Notes: generated by a model from the sequence alone, not told the origin. A DNA stretch of 56,562 nt from Actinomadura sp. 6K520 (GCF_004349245.1 NZ_SMLC01000034.1:1-56562); one strand, 5' to 3'; shown: positions 1-9,086, counted from the stretch's first letter. Program-made: numbers and translations.

Positions 1-1
1 C

Positions 2-1009
2 GTCCTCTCCGCCCGCCCGCCGACACTCGCGCACGTCGCCCAGCTCGCCGGAGTCTCCCCGGCGACCGCGTCCCGCGTGCTCAACGGCTCCGCCCGGGTG
101 AGCCGGGCCGCCCGGCTCCAGGTCGAGGCCGCCGTCGAGCGGCTCGGCTACGTCCGCCGCCGCGCGGGCTCCCCCGACCGCGTCTCCTCCGGGACGATCG
201 CCGCCGTCGTGTGCGAGGACGGCTGCCGCGTCCTCGGCGACCCCTACTTCGCGCGCCTGCTGTGGGGCGTGCGGCGCGAGCTCGCGGGCCGCGCGCCGCT
301 CGTCGTCCTCATGGCCGGCCGGGCGGAGGAGTGGCGGGCGACCACCGGCTACCTGCGCGGCGGGCAGGCCGAGGGCGTGCTGCTCCTCGGCGCCCGCCGC
401 GACCATCTCGCGCCGCTCGTGCAGGCGGCCGCGGGCGCACCGGTCGTGCTGGCCGGCCGGCCCCTGGAGGACGTCGCGCTCCCGTACGTCGACGTCGACA
501 ACCTGGGCGGGGCGCAGGCCGCCGTCCGGCACCTGCTCGCCTCCGGGCGGCGCCGCATCGGCACGATCGCCGGGCCCGCCGACATGGGCGCCGGCGTCGA
601 CCGGCTGGCCGGCTACCGGCTCGCCGCGCAGGAGGCCGGCATGGGCGTCAACGGGCTCGTCTGCCAGGGCGACTTCGGCCGGCTGTCCGGTGAGCGGGCG
701 ATGCGCCGGCTGCTGGAACGGCGGCCGGACGTCGACGCCGTCCTCGCCGCGTCCGACCAGATGGCCGTGGGCGCCCTGAGCGCGCTGCGCCGCGCCGGCC
801 GCCGCGTCCCCGACGACGTGGCCGTCGTCGGATTCGACGACGCCCCGGTCGCCCGGCAGGTCCGGCCCCGGCTGACCACCGTCCAGCAGCCGGCCGAGGA
901 CCTCGGCGCCCGGCTGGCCCGCGAGCTGCGGGCCTGCACCGGGGGCCGGCCCGCCGGCGAGCGCGCCGTCGTGCTGCGCACCAAGCTGATCATCCGGGAG
1001 TCCGGCTGA
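2..1009 (+). CDS. LacI-family transcriptional regulator, 5' end outside window
   Basis: The reading frame is open from base 2, with no start codon before the helix-turn-helix (PTLAHVAQLAGVSPATASRVLNG). The gene therefore begins just left of the window, and about 335 residues are visible. The HTH and hinge are followed by a periplasmic-binding-protein-like effector domain (GTIAAVVCED, then VDVDNLGGAQAAVRHLL, AASDQMAVGALSAL and VVGFDDAPVARQVRPRLTTVQQP), which is the normal LacI/GalR layout. Such proteins repress or activate sugar-use genes in response to a sugar. The next gene in the same direction is a GH48 cellulase, so a cello-oligosaccharide sensor of the CelR/CebR kind is plausible (inference). 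The familiar actinobacterial CelR 14-mer (TGGGAGCGCTCCCA) is not present in the gap before the cellulase. Confidence 0.88.
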   Translation, partial: VLSARPPTLAHVAQLAGVSPATASRVLNGSARVSRAARLQVEAAVERLGYVRRRAGSPDRVSSGTIAAVVCEDGCRVLGDPYFARLLWGVRRELAGRAPLVVLMAGRAEEWRATTGYLRGGQAEGVLLLGARRDHLAPLVQAAAGAPVVLAGRPLEDVALPYVDVDNLGGAQAAVRHLLASGRRRIGTIAGPADMGAGVDRLAGYRLAAQEAGMGVNGLVCQGDFGRLSGERAMRRLLERRPDVDAVLAASDQMAVGALSALRRAGRRVPDDVAVVGFDDAPVARQVRPRLTTVQQPAEDLGARLARELRACTGGRPAGERAVVLRTKLIIRESG

Positions 1010-1056
1010 CGACCCCGGGCTGACGCGGGCCGCTCGTCCCGCCCCTCTCCGCACCG

Positions 1057-1104
1057 CCACCGGACTCCGCCGGTGGTGGAGCCCGCCGTGCCCGGAGAAC
1101 GGGC
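1057..1104 (+). promoter_or_regulatory. Two hairpins in the leader before the cellulase
   Basis: A 7-bp perfect inverted repeat CCACCGG (1057-1063) / CCGGTGG (1070-1076) is followed by a second one, GCCCG (1090-1094) / CGGGC (1100-1104). The second ends 7 bases before the Shine-Dalgarno GGAAGGA (1111-1117) of the GH48 gene. The first could be a weak terminator for the LacI gene or an operator. Function is inferred only from position. Confidence 0.35.
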
Positions 1105-1123
1105 TCTAGAGGAAGGAACACAG

Positions 1124-4048
1124 GTGAGAAGACGACAACGATGGCGCGTGCTCACCGCCGTGGGCACCGCGCTGACGCTGCTCTTCGGCGGCCTTGGGGC
1201 CGTGGTGCCCGCGCGGGCCGCCGCGGCGTCCTGCAAGGTCGCCTACACGGCCAACGACTGGGGCAGCGGCTTCACGGCGAGCATCGACATCACCAACCAG
1301 GGCGACCCCCTCGACGGCTGGGAGCTCACCTACTCCTACTCGGGGAACCAGCGGCTGACCAGCGGCTGGTCGGGCAGATGGTCCCAGTCGGGCTCGGAGG
1401 TCACCGTCACCAGCGAGAGCTGGAACGGGTCACTGGGCACCGGCGCGACCGTCAACGTGGGCGCGCAGTTCACCTACAGCGGGACGAACGCCGAACCCAC
1501 CGCGTTCACCCTCAACGGCACGCGCTGCAACGAGAGCGCGCCCGCGCCGACCGTGGCGCTGACCAGCCCGTCCGCCGGGGCGACGTACTCGGTGGGCGCC
1601 TCGGTGCCGCTGGCGGCGACCGCCCAGGCCGCGGACGGAGAGTCCATCGCCAAGGTCGAGTTCTTCAACCAGGACGGGATCCTCGGCGCGGCCGACACCA
1701 CGGCCCCCTACAGCCTGAACTGGACGCCGTCCGAGGCCGGCGCCCACTCGGTCTACGCGAGGGCGACCGACGGCAACGGCACGACAGGCGAGTCGACCCC
1801 GGTGGGCATCACGGTGACCGCGGAGGCGAGCGTCGTGGCGAGCCCGGCCGCGCTGACCGTCGCGCAGGGCTCGACCGCCACGTTCGGCGTGCGGCTGTCC
1901 GAGGCCCCGTCCGGCGACGTGACCGTGACGACCGCCCGCACCGCGGGCAACAGCGGCCTGTCGGTCACCGGCGGCGGCACGCTCACGTTCACGCCGCAGA
2001 ACTGGTCCACCGCCCGCAACGTGGAGATCACCGCGGACGACTCCGGGACCGGCACCGCCACGTTCACCTCCACCGCGCCCGGCTATTCGGCCGCCGAGGT
2101 GACGGCGACGCAGGTCGAGACCGGCGGTGACACCTACACCCAGCGGTTCCTCGACCAGTACGACAAGATCAAGGACCCGGCGAACGGCTACTTCAGCCCC
2201 GAGGGCATCCCGTACCACTCGGTCGAGACGTTCCTGATCGAAGCCCCGGACCACGGGCACGAGACGACGTCGGAGGCGTACAGCTACCTCATCTGGCTGG
2301 AGGCCATGTACGGCAAGGTCACACAGAACTGGCAGCCGTTCAACGACTCCTGGTCGCTGATGGAGAGGTACATGATCCCGACCAGCGAGGACCAGCCGAC
2401 GAACTCCTTCTACGACCCGTCCTCGCCCGCCACCTACGCCGCCGAGCATCCCGACCCGAGCGACTACCCGAGTCCGATCGACGACAGCGTCCCCACCGGC
2501 CAGGACCCGATCGCGTCGGAACTGGAGGCCGCGTACGGCACCGACGACGTCTACGGAATGCACTGGCTGCAGGACGTGGACAACGTCTACGGCTACGGCA
2601 ACACGCCGGGCGGCGGCTGCGAGGAGGGGCCCGGCGCCGACGGCCCGTCCTACATCAACACCTACCAGCGCGGCTCCCAGGAATCGGTGTTCGAGACCGT
2701 CCCGCAGCCGACGTGCGACAGGTTCGAGTACGGCGGCCCCAACGGCTTCCTCGACCTGTTCATCGAGGACGACTCCTACGCCGAGCAGTGGAAGTTCACC
2801 AACGCCCCCGACGCCGACGCCCGCGCCATCCAGGCCGCGTACTGGGCGAACGTGTGGGCCGGTGAGCAGGGCAAGGCCGGCGAGGTCTCGGCCACCGTCG
2901 CGAAGGCGGGCAAGCTGGGCGACTACCTCAGGTACGCGTTCTTCGACAAGTACTTCAAGGAGATCGGCGACTGCCACCCCGCCACGTCCTGCCCCGGCGG
3001 GACGGGCAAGAGCAGCGCCCACTACCTCCTGTCGTGGTACTACGCGTGGGGCGGCGCGCTGGACTCCGGCGCCGGCTGGGCGTGGCGCATCGGCGACGGC
3101 GCCTCGCACTTCGGCTACCAGAACCCCTTCGCCGCCTGGGCGCTGGTGAACGACCCGGCGCTCGCCCCGCGCGGCGCGACGGCGAAGGCCGACTGGGAGA
3201 CCAGCCTCACCCGGCAGCTGCAGCTCTACAAGTGGCTGCAGTCCGCCGAGGGCGGCATCGCGGGCGGGGTCACCAACAGCTGGGAGGGCAGCTACAGCAC
3301 ACCGCCGTCCGACCTGACGACCTTCTTCGGCATGGCGTACGACTGGCAGCCCGTCTACCACGACCCGCCGAGCAACCAGTGGTTCGGCTTCCAGGCGTGG
3401 TCGATGGAGCGGGTCGCCGAGCTGTACCAGGTCACCGGTAACGCCGACGCCGAGGCGATCCTCGACAAGTGGGTCGACTGGGCGCTGTCGGAGACGACGG
3501 TGGACCCGGCCACGGGCACCATCCAGATCCCGTCCACGCTGAGGTGGTCCGGGGCGCCCGACGCCGACTGGTCGTCCGCGAGCGGAATGCCGCCGGCGAA
3601 CAGCGGCCTGCACGTCTCCGTCGAGGACCACACCGACGACGTCGGCGTCACCGCCGCGTACGCCAAGACCCTGACGTACTACGCGGCCAGGTCCGGCGAC
3701 GAGGACGCCAGGCAGACCGCCAAGGATCTCCTCGACGCCCTGTGGCAGCACACCGACGGCAAGGGCATCGCCGTCGAGGAGACGAAGGGCGACTACGACC
3801 GCGTCAACGACCCGGTCTACATCCCGCCGGGCTGGAACGGGACCATGCCGAACGGAGACCCGATCAACTCGAACTCGACGTTCATGTCCATCCGCTCCTT
3901 CTACGAGGACGACCCCGATTTCGACCGTGTGTGGGCCTACGCCAACGGCGAGACCTCCACACCGCCGGTGTTCACCTACCACCGGTTCTGGGCCCAGGCC
4001 GACATCGCCCTGGCGATGGCGGACTACGGCCGCCTCTTCAACGAGTGA
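1124..4048 (+). CDS. Secreted GH48 cellulase with CBM2 (reducing-end cellobiohydrolase)
   Basis: The protein has 974 residues from the GTG at 1124, chosen because GGAAGGA lies 7 bases upstream and the signal peptide follows at once; an upstream in-frame GTG at 1073 adds 17 non-signal residues. Order: Sec signal (about 1-34, ending PARAAAA), family 2 carbohydrate-binding module (SCKVAYTANDWGSGF to NGTRCN, about 35-135), a bacterial Ig-like domain (about 140-240), a further beta-sandwich linker domain (about 243-340), then GH48 (DTYTQRFLDQYDKIKDPANGYF to the C-terminus). The HGHETTSEAYSYL segment carries the Glu regarded as the catalytic acid in GH48. GH48 enzymes are processive exocellulases releasing cellobiose from chain reducing ends and are key parts of actinobacterial cellulase systems. 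It is exported and followed by a strong terminator. No other glycosidase is nearby. Confidence 0.95.
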   Translation: MRRRQRWRVLTAVGTALTLLFGGLGAVVPARAAAASCKVAYTANDWGSGFTASIDITNQGDPLDGWELTYSYSGNQRLTSGWSGRWSQSGSEVTVTSESWNGSLGTGATVNVGAQFTYSGTNAEPTAFTLNGTRCNESAPAPTVALTSPSAGATYSVGASVPLAATAQAADGESIAKVEFFNQDGILGAADTTAPYSLNWTPSEAGAHSVYARATDGNGTTGESTPVGITVTAEASVVASPAALTVAQGSTATFGVRLSEAPSGDVTVTTARTAGNSGLSVTGGGTLTFTPQNWSTARNVEITADDSGTGTATFTSTAPGYSAAEVTATQVETGGDTYTQRFLDQYDKIKDPANGYFSPEGIPYHSVETFLIEAPDHGHETTSEAYSYLIWLEAMYGKVTQNWQPFNDSWSLMERYMIPTSEDQPTNSFYDPSSPATYAAEHPDPSDYPSPIDDSVPTGQDPIASELEAAYGTDDVYGMHWLQDVDNVYGYGNTPGGGCEEGPGADGPSYINTYQRGSQESVFETVPQPTCDRFEYGGPNGFLDLFIEDDSYAEQWKFTNAPDADARAIQAAYWANVWAGEQGKAGEVSATVAKAGKLGDYLRYAFFDKYFKEIGDCHPATSCPGGTGKSSAHYLLSWYYAWGGALDSGAGWAWRIGDGASHFGYQNPFAAWALVNDPALAPRGATAKADWETSLTRQLQLYKWLQSAEGGIAGGVTNSWEGSYSTPPSDLTTFFGMAYDWQPVYHDPPSNQWFGFQAWSMERVAELYQVTGNADAEAILDKWVDWALSETTVDPATGTIQIPSTLRWSGAPDADWSSASGMPPANSGLHVSVEDHTDDVGVTAAYAKTLTYYAARSGDEDARQTAKDLLDALWQHTDGKGIAVEETKGDYDRVNDPVYIPPGWNGTMPNGDPINSNSTFMSIRSFYEDDPDFDRVWAYANGETSTPPVFTYHRFWAQADIALAMADYGRLFNE

Positions 4049-4056
4049 CCCCCTTC

Positions 4057-4092
4057 GGGGCCCGCGGCGGAGCCACCCCCGCCGCGGGCCCC
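4057..4092 (+). terminator. Terminator of the GH48 gene
   Basis: A perfect 14-bp stem, GGGGCCCGCGGCGG (4057-4070) and its complement (4079-4092), with an 8-base loop starts 9 bases after the cellulase stop. There is no T-run, as is usual in high-GC actinomycetes. Confidence 0.8.
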
Positions 4093-4118
4093 GCAAGGGC
4101 GGACCGGCGCGGACTATG

Positions 4119-4132
4119 CGAACATATGTTCG
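4119..4132. promoter_or_regulatory. LexA (SOS) box over the dinB start
   Basis: CGAACATATGTTCG is a perfect 14-bp palindrome that fits the Gram-positive/actinobacterial LexA box (CGAAC-N4-GTTCG). The only upstream ATG of dinB (4126-4128) lies inside it. The gene should therefore be damage-inducible. Either the mRNA is almost leaderless or translation starts at the downstream GTG (4132 or 4147). Confidence 0.85.
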
Positions 4133-5316
4133 TGTCGGGTGGTGCTGTGATCTTGCATGCCGATCTGGACGCGTTCTACGCGTCGGTCGAGCAGCGTGAC
4201 GATCCCGCGCTGCGCGGGCGGCCGGTGATCGTCGGGGCCGGGGTGGTGCTGGCTGCCAGCTACGAGGCCAAGGCCTGCGGTGTGCGGACCGCGATGAGCG
4301 GCGGGACGGCGCGGCGGCTCTGCCCGCGGGCGGTCGTCGTCCCGCCCCGGATGAGCGCCTACGCCGCGGCGAGCAAGGCGGTGTTCGCCGTCTTCCGCGC
4401 CACGACCCCGCTGGTGGAGGGGCTGTCGATCGACGAGGCGTTCCTCGACGTGGACGGGCTGGGGACGCCGCCCGCGGACGTCGCGGTGCGGCTGCGGCGG
4501 GTGGTCGCCGAGGAGGTCGGGCTGCCGATCACCGTCGGGGTGGCGCGCACCAAGTTCCTCGCCAAGGTCGCCAGCGGTGTCGCCAAGCCCGACGGGCTGC
4601 TGGTGGTGCCGCCCGAAGGGGAGATGGAGTTCCTGCGCCCGCTGCCGGTCCGGAGCCTGTGGGGCGTCGGCCGCGCGACCGCCGCCCGCCTCGCCCGGTA
4701 CGGCGTCACGACGGTCGGGGACGTCGCCGACATGCCGGAGAGCACCCTCGTGTCGCTGCTCGGCCCCGGCGCCGGCGGCCACCTGCACGACCTGGCCCGC
4801 AACCGCGACCCGCGCCCGGTGCGCACCGGTGTCCGGCGCCGGTCGATGGGCGCGCAGCGGGCGCTGGGGCGCCGCGCCCGGTCGCCGGAGGAGCTGGACG
4901 CCATGCTCGTCGGCCTGGCCGACCGCCTCGGGGGCCGGCTGCGCGCGGCGCGGCGCCTGTGCCGGACGGTCACGCTCCGGCTGCGGTTCGGCGACTTCGC
5001 GCGGGCCACGCGCTCGCGCACGCTGCCGCAGGCGACCGCCGAGACGCCGCGGATCCTGGACGTGGCGCGCGGCCTCCTCGCCGCCGCCGCGCCGCTGATC
5101 GGCAGCCGCGGCCTCACCCTGATCGGCCTCTCGCTCGGCGACCTGCGCGACGACCGGGCCGTGCAGCTCGCGCTCCCGCTGGACGGGGTGCCGTGGGCCG
5201 GGGACGTGGACGCCACGGTCGACGGCGTACGTGGCCGGTTCGGGACGTCCGCGATCACCCGCGCCGTGCTCCTCGGCCGTGATCAGGGGACGTCCGCCCC
5301 GCTGCCGCCCGACTGA
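4126..5316 (+). CDS. dinB: DNA polymerase IV (Y-family translesion polymerase)
   Basis: The protein has 396 residues. N-terminal ILHADLDAFYASVEQ holds the first metal-binding Asp, YEAKACGVRTAM is the fingers motif, and SIDEAFLDV (D103/E104) holds the catalytic acidic pair. A thumb HhH segment (LWGVGRATAARLARYGVTTVGD) and a little-finger domain follow. QLALPL near residue 347 resembles a sliding-clamp-binding motif. The enzyme performs error-prone synthesis across DNA lesions. The start is uncertain: ATG 4126 lies inside the LexA box, while GTG 4132 and GTG 4147 (VILHADLD...) are in frame, and the last matches the usual N-terminus of the family. Control by LexA is strongly suggested by the box at 4119-4132. 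Confidence 0.93.
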   Translation: MFVSGGAVILHADLDAFYASVEQRDDPALRGRPVIVGAGVVLAASYEAKACGVRTAMSGGTARRLCPRAVVVPPRMSAYAAASKAVFAVFRATTPLVEGLSIDEAFLDVDGLGTPPADVAVRLRRVVAEEVGLPITVGVARTKFLAKVASGVAKPDGLLVVPPEGEMEFLRPLPVRSLWGVGRATAARLARYGVTTVGDVADMPESTLVSLLGPGAGGHLHDLARNRDPRPVRTGVRRRSMGAQRALGRRARSPEELDAMLVGLADRLGGRLRAARRLCRTVTLRLRFGDFARATRSRTLPQATAETPRILDVARGLLAAAAPLIGSRGLTLIGLSLGDLRDDRAVQLALPLDGVPWAGDVDATVDGVRGRFGTSAITRAVLLGRDQGTSAPLPPD

Positions 5317-5389
5317 GCCGCGCGGCCCCGCGGGCGGGCGCGCCCGGCGCCCGTGAGACCATCGTCCTCCGGGGACGAGTGGAGTGGTG

Positions 5390-6196
5390 ATGGCCGATGA
5401 GAGGTGGCCTCCGGCCGAGGTCGATCTGACGACGCCCAACACCGCGCGGATCTACGACTACCTGCTCGGCGGCAAGGACAACTACGCCGCCGACCGCGAG
5501 GTGGCCGAGCAGCTGATCGAGCTCATCCCCGAGGCGCGGACGGCGGCCCGGGAGAACCACGCCTTCATCGGGCGCGCGGTCCGCCTCCTGGCCCGCGAGG
5601 GCGTCCGCCAGTTCATCGACATCGGCAGCAAGCTGCCCGCCCGCGGGAACGTCCACGAGGTCGCCGCCGAGGTGGCGCCGGACGCGGCGGTGGTGTTCGC
5701 CGACGGCGACCCGGTCGTGCTGGTGCACGCGCGGGCCCTGCTCGCCGGGACACCGCGCACGGCGGTGGCGAGCTGCGACCCGCTGCGCCCCGAGACCGTG
5801 ACCCGCGACCGGCAGGTCCGCGCGCTCATCGACTTCGAGCGGCCGGTGGCGTGCGTGCTCGACCGCGTCCTGCACTTCATCGACGACGCCGCCGAGGCCG
5901 CCGCGGCCGTCCGGCGCCTGCACGACGCCCTGCCGCCCGGCAGCCACCTGGTGTTCACGCACATCACCCAGGACCCGGAACCGGAGTCCGGCGGCGACGT
6001 CGGCAAGGTGTTCAAGCCGACCAGCGGCCACTTCTGGGGCCGGAGCCGCGCCGAGATTCTCGACATCGTCGGATGCTTCGACCTCCTCGAACCGGGCCTG
6101 ACCTACACCCCGCAGTGGCGGCCCGACCCGTCCGTTCCCGCGGTCGAGCATCCGGAACGGACCTTCACCCTGGCGGGCGTCGGCCGCCGGCGCTGA
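5390..6196 (+). CDS. SAM-dependent methyltransferase of the PF04672 family
   Basis: The protein has 268 residues from ATG 5390 (GGAG 5 bases upstream). It opens with the family signature NTARIYDYLLGGKDNYAADREVAEQL, then RAVRLLAREGVRQFIDIGSKLPARGNVHEVA (SAM-binding loop), VVFADGDPVVLVHARALLA, and a C-terminal FTLAGVGRRR. This family is large and almost specific to actinomycetes; substrates are generally unknown. The canonical DLGxGLP loop is here DIGSKLP, so the second Gly of the SAM loop is changed to Lys, although binding may persist. A paralogue lies at 35525-36322. It converges on the cyclase-like gene with 3 bases between their stops. Confidence 0.9.
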   Translation: MADERWPPAEVDLTTPNTARIYDYLLGGKDNYAADREVAEQLIELIPEARTAARENHAFIGRAVRLLAREGVRQFIDIGSKLPARGNVHEVAAEVAPDAAVVFADGDPVVLVHARALLAGTPRTAVASCDPLRPETVTRDRQVRALIDFERPVACVLDRVLHFIDDAAEAAAAVRRLHDALPPGSHLVFTHITQDPEPESGGDVGKVFKPTSGHFWGRSRAEILDIVGCFDLLEPGLTYTPQWRPDPSVPAVEHPERTFTLAGVGRRR

Positions 6197-6199
6197 CCG

Positions 6200-6958
6200 T
6201 CAGCCGGCGCGCCGGTGCAGCAGGCGCCGCGTCCGGGCGGCCAGGCCGGACGGCGCGGCGGGCGCCAGGGCGGTGCCGGTGTCAACCCAGCCCCGGTGGC
6301 TCCGGCCGGTGACCCGCAGCCGGACGAGCGGGACGTACGACTCCGCCCTGATGCCCTCGTAACCGTGCCGGACGATCGAGTGGTAGATGTCCTCGGACAC
6401 GACCAGGACCAGCGGCGCGGCGGTGCGCCGCAGCGCGAGCTTCGCCTCCGGCGAGTCCAGCAGCCGGCACGCCACGTCGAGGGCCTCGCCGAAATTGCCG
6501 CGCCCGTCATTGTGCACCTCTCCGGCGTGCACGACGACGCGAATGCGAATTCGGCGGTCGCCGCCCGGGGCGATCAGCCGCTCCGCATTGTATTCCGCCA
6601 GCAGGGCGGACAGGAGGGGCACGACCGGGTGCAGCAGCAGCGTTTTCGGAACCTCGTCTAGCGGCGGGATGAGAACGAGCACCCCGTCGCCGCGGTCGAC
6701 GTAGGCCTCCCGGAGGCCCGCCACGATCCCGGACCGGTTGAACGCCTCCTCCAGCAGCCGGTACAGCACGCGGCGCAGTTCCGCCTTGACCGGGTCGGTG
6801 CGTGTGGTCGAGCCTTCGATGTCGACCGCCAGGATGGTGCGGTAGCGCGGCCGGAGCCGCGCCCTGTCGAGGACCGGCGGCCGCGGTCCCGACGCGTCGA
6901 CGAGGACGGGCCGCCGGGCCCCCGCCCGGCCCCCGTCCACCAACGTCTCACGCTTCAT
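6200..6958 (-). CDS. Class III nucleotidyl-cyclase-fold protein
   Basis: The protein has 252 residues from ATG 6958, behind a GGGGGAA ribosome site. It is soluble and has the cyclase core: ILAVDIEGSTTRTD (first metal Asp), AYVDRGDGVLVLIP (second metal Asp), VVVHAGEV and GEALDVACRLLDSP (dimer-arm motif). The Lys that reads adenine before the GD pair is not present, and the transition-state Asn of the VNxAAR motif is Asp here, while the following Arg is kept. Either it has altered substrate preference or it is a nucleotide-binding regulator that no longer makes cAMP. Similar stand-alone domains are common in Streptomyces and relatives with unknown roles. It has its own AT-richer upstream region shared with the divergent kinase gene. 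Confidence 0.75.
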   Translation of the reverse strand: MKRETLVDGGRAGARRPVLVDASGPRPPVLDRARLRPRYRTILAVDIEGSTTRTDPVKAELRRVLYRLLEEAFNRSGIVAGLREAYVDRGDGVLVLIPPLDEVPKTLLLHPVVPLLSALLAEYNAERLIAPGGDRRIRIRVVVHAGEVHNDGRGNFGEALDVACRLLDSPEAKLALRRTAAPLVLVVSEDIYHSIVRHGYEGIRAESYVPLVRLRVTGRSHRGWVDTGTALAPAAPSGLAARTRRLLHRRAG

Positions 6959-7292
6959 TTCCCCCGCGCCCCTTTCGCCCCTTGGGCCCCTGTCGGGCGA
7001 AAACGATCCTGGCATTAGCGAATCGAATCGGCAATCCAGGTGATCCCGGATATGATCCCGGGGTTTCCCGGGGGCGTTTTCCGGCAGTGTGAATTCCGTT
7101 CGGTTAAGGGGAGAATCCGCATCGATCGGATAACGCCTTCGCGATCAGGCGGGACGGGCGGGGAAACTGCCCGTGCGGCCGGTTCCGCCGTCCGCGCGGC
7201 CGGGCCGGCCCCGGGAAAGCACGGACCCCGGCACCGTGGGTTTCCGGTGGCAGGACGTGTCCGCAGGTCCGAGCATGGAGAGGGTGGTCGTG
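6959..7292. other. Divergent intergenic region with direct repeats
   Basis: This 334-base gap lies between the cyclase-like gene (minus) and the first kinase (plus). It is less GC-rich than its surroundings around 7008-7150 and should hold both promoters. TGATCCCGG occurs twice as a direct repeat at 12-base pitch (7041-7049, 7053-7061), followed by CCCGGG-GTTT-CCCGGG. No convincing ORF was seen. Confidence 0.4.
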
Positions 7293-9086
7293 GTGATTCC
7301 CGCCCCCCGGAGACGCAGGTCCCCGCCGTGGTTCGGCGCGGAGACGAGGCGCGCCCTCGCCGCCGGGTCGGCGGTGGCGGGGCTCGCGCTGGTCGCGGGC
7401 TGGCCGTACTGGCGCGGGCATCAGGGGGCCGCGGCGATCACGCTGGTGAGCTGCGCCGGGCTCGCGGTGGTGGGCGTCCTGCTCGCCACCGGCGGGCGGA
7501 CGCGGCGCACCGGGCTGCTGTTCCTGACCGCGTCGGTGTGCTGGGCGGCCAACTGGGCGGCGAGCTGGGACGCGGGCATCGGCCCGATGATGTCGCCGTA
7601 CGCGCAGGCCGAGTTCTACCTCGCGCTGGGCGTGGGCGTCCTGCTGTATCCGAGCGGGCGGCTGGAGTACCTGGCCGACCGGATCTGGACGGCCGTGGCG
7701 TGCGTGATCCTGCTCGGCTGCCCGACGGCGCTGTGGGTGACGTCCGAACCGGAGTGGGCCGCGTTCCGCGGCGAGTCGGTCTGGTGGCCGGCGCCGTTCC
7801 CCGACTTCGGCGCGTTCCAGGCCGTGCTGCGGGTCTCCGCGGCGCTGTACCTCCTCCTGGCCCTGTCGTTCGCCGTCGTGCTGCTGCTGCGGCTGCCCCG
7901 GATGGGACGGCTGCGGCGCCTGCTCACCCTCCCGGTGACCGTCGCGCTGGCGTTCGTCGGCATCTCCGCCGCGGTGACCCAGAAGCCGATCATGGAGGCG
8001 TCGATACCGCTCGACGACCTCCTGCAGGTCTACGTGGTCCAGGGCGCGGTCGTCGTCCTCGTGCCGCTGACGCTGCTGGCGTCCGGGCTGCGCCTCCGCA
8101 TCGGCGAGCTGACCGTGGCCGGGCGGATGCTCCGGCTCACCGCGCCGGTGTCGGTCGAGCGGGTCCGCGACGCGCTGCGCGACGTCCTGCACGACCCGAC
8201 CCTGGAGCTGTGGTTCTGGGCGCCGATGGAGGAGACCTACGTCGACACCGGCGGGCGTCCCGTCACCATCGGCCCGGACGGCGAAGCGGAGGCGGACGGG
8301 GACTCCGCCGGGGGACGGTGGCGGCACCGGGTGCTCAGCGCCTCCGGGGACAGGCTCGCCGTCGTGGAGCTCGGCGGCGCGCTCCGCGACCACGAGTCCC
8401 TGGTCGAGGCCGCGCTGGTCGCGGGCGGCCGGGCGCTGGAGACCGCGCGGCTCCAGGCCAGCGTGCACGCCGGCCTGGAGCAGGTCCGCTCCGCCTACCG
8501 CCGGCTCGTCCGCGCCGAGACCGTGGAGCGCGAGCGCCTCGCCCGCGACCTGCACGACGGCGCCCAGCAGCGGCTCCTGGCGCTCGGCGCGATGCTCGGC
8601 ACGCTGGAGGCCGTGACCGACGACCCCGTGGTCAAGGAGCACGCCCGGACCTGCCGCGCCGAGCTGGTGGCGGCGCTCGGCGAACTGCGGGCGCTCGCCC
8701 GCGAGGTGCGGCCGGCGCTGCTCGCACAGGACGGCCTCGGCCCCGCGCTGGAGGTCGTCGCCGAGCGGCTCGGCACCCGCGTCAAGCTCGACGTCACCGC
8801 CCGGCGGTTCTCCGGCGAGATCGAGTCCGCGCTTTACTCCGCACTTTGCGAGGCGCTGTCGTACGCTGTCGACCGCGCGGGTGCGTCCGAGGTGCTGGTG
8901 CGGGTCCGCGCCGAGGACGGGCGGCTGGCCGCGGAGGTGAGCTGCGACGGCGCGGGCGGCCCGGCCGCCGGTCCCGCCGACCTGCCGGGGCTGTCCGGCC
9001 GGCTCCGGGCGCTGCGCGGGCACGTGGAATTCGACGGCGGCCCCGGGCGGGGCACGACGGTGAGGATGGACCTCCCATGCGAGTAG
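7293..9086 (+). CDS. NarL-type membrane histidine kinase with His but degenerate ATP site
   Basis: The protein has about 597 residues. GTG 7293 is preferred because it aligns with the start of the paralogue at 10030 and sits behind GGAGAGG; ATG 7275 and GTG 7290 are alternatives. About six to eight membrane spans fill the first half (GWPYWRG and so on), followed by a GAF-like linker and HisKA_3 (ERERLARDLHDGAQQRL, His codon 8553-8555). The C-terminal HATPase is abnormal. The N-box reads EALSYAVDRA, with Tyr where Asn coordinates Mg-ATP, and the D-box reads SCDGAGG, with Cys for the adenine-binding Asp; the paralogue has EALANAVKHA and RDDGVGG. It overlaps the response regulator start by 10 bases, so it is that regulator's partner. 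It probably cannot autophosphorylate alone; the paralogue may supply the catalytic domain (inference). Confidence 0.85.
   Translation: MIPAPRRRRSPPWFGAETRRALAAGSAVAGLALVAGWPYWRGHQGAAAITLVSCAGLAVVGVLLATGGRTRRTGLLFLTASVCWAANWAASWDAGIGPMMSPYAQAEFYLALGVGVLLYPSGRLEYLADRIWTAVACVILLGCPTALWVTSEPEWAAFRGESVWWPAPFPDFGAFQAVLRVSAALYLLLALSFAVVLLLRLPRMGRLRRLLTLPVTVALAFVGISAAVTQKPIMEASIPLDDLLQVYVVQGAVVVLVPLTLLASGLRLRIGELTVAGRMLRLTAPVSVERVRDALRDVLHDPTLELWFWAPMEETYVDTGGRPVTIGPDGEAEADGDSAGGRWRHRVLSASGDRLAVVELGGALRDHESLVEAALVAGGRALETARLQASVHAGLEQVRSAYRRLVRAETVERERLARDLHDGAQQRLLALGAMLGTLEAVTDDPVVKEHARTCRAELVAALGELRALAREVRPALLAQDGLGPALEVVAERLGTRVKLDVTARRFSGEIESALYSALCEALSYAVDRAGASEVLVRVRAEDGRLAAEVSCDGAGGPAAGPADLPGLSGRLRALRGHVEFDGGPGRGTTVRMDLPCE

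Noticed and set aside
1010..1123. CelR 14-mer TGGGAGCGCTCCCA before the cellulase
   Set aside because: Looked for and not present; only two unrelated hairpins were found.
1430..4096. 888-codon open frame antisense to the GH48 gene
   Set aside because: Val/Arg/Gly-rich product typical of the complementary third-position-GC frame; the plus strand encodes a clear cellulase.
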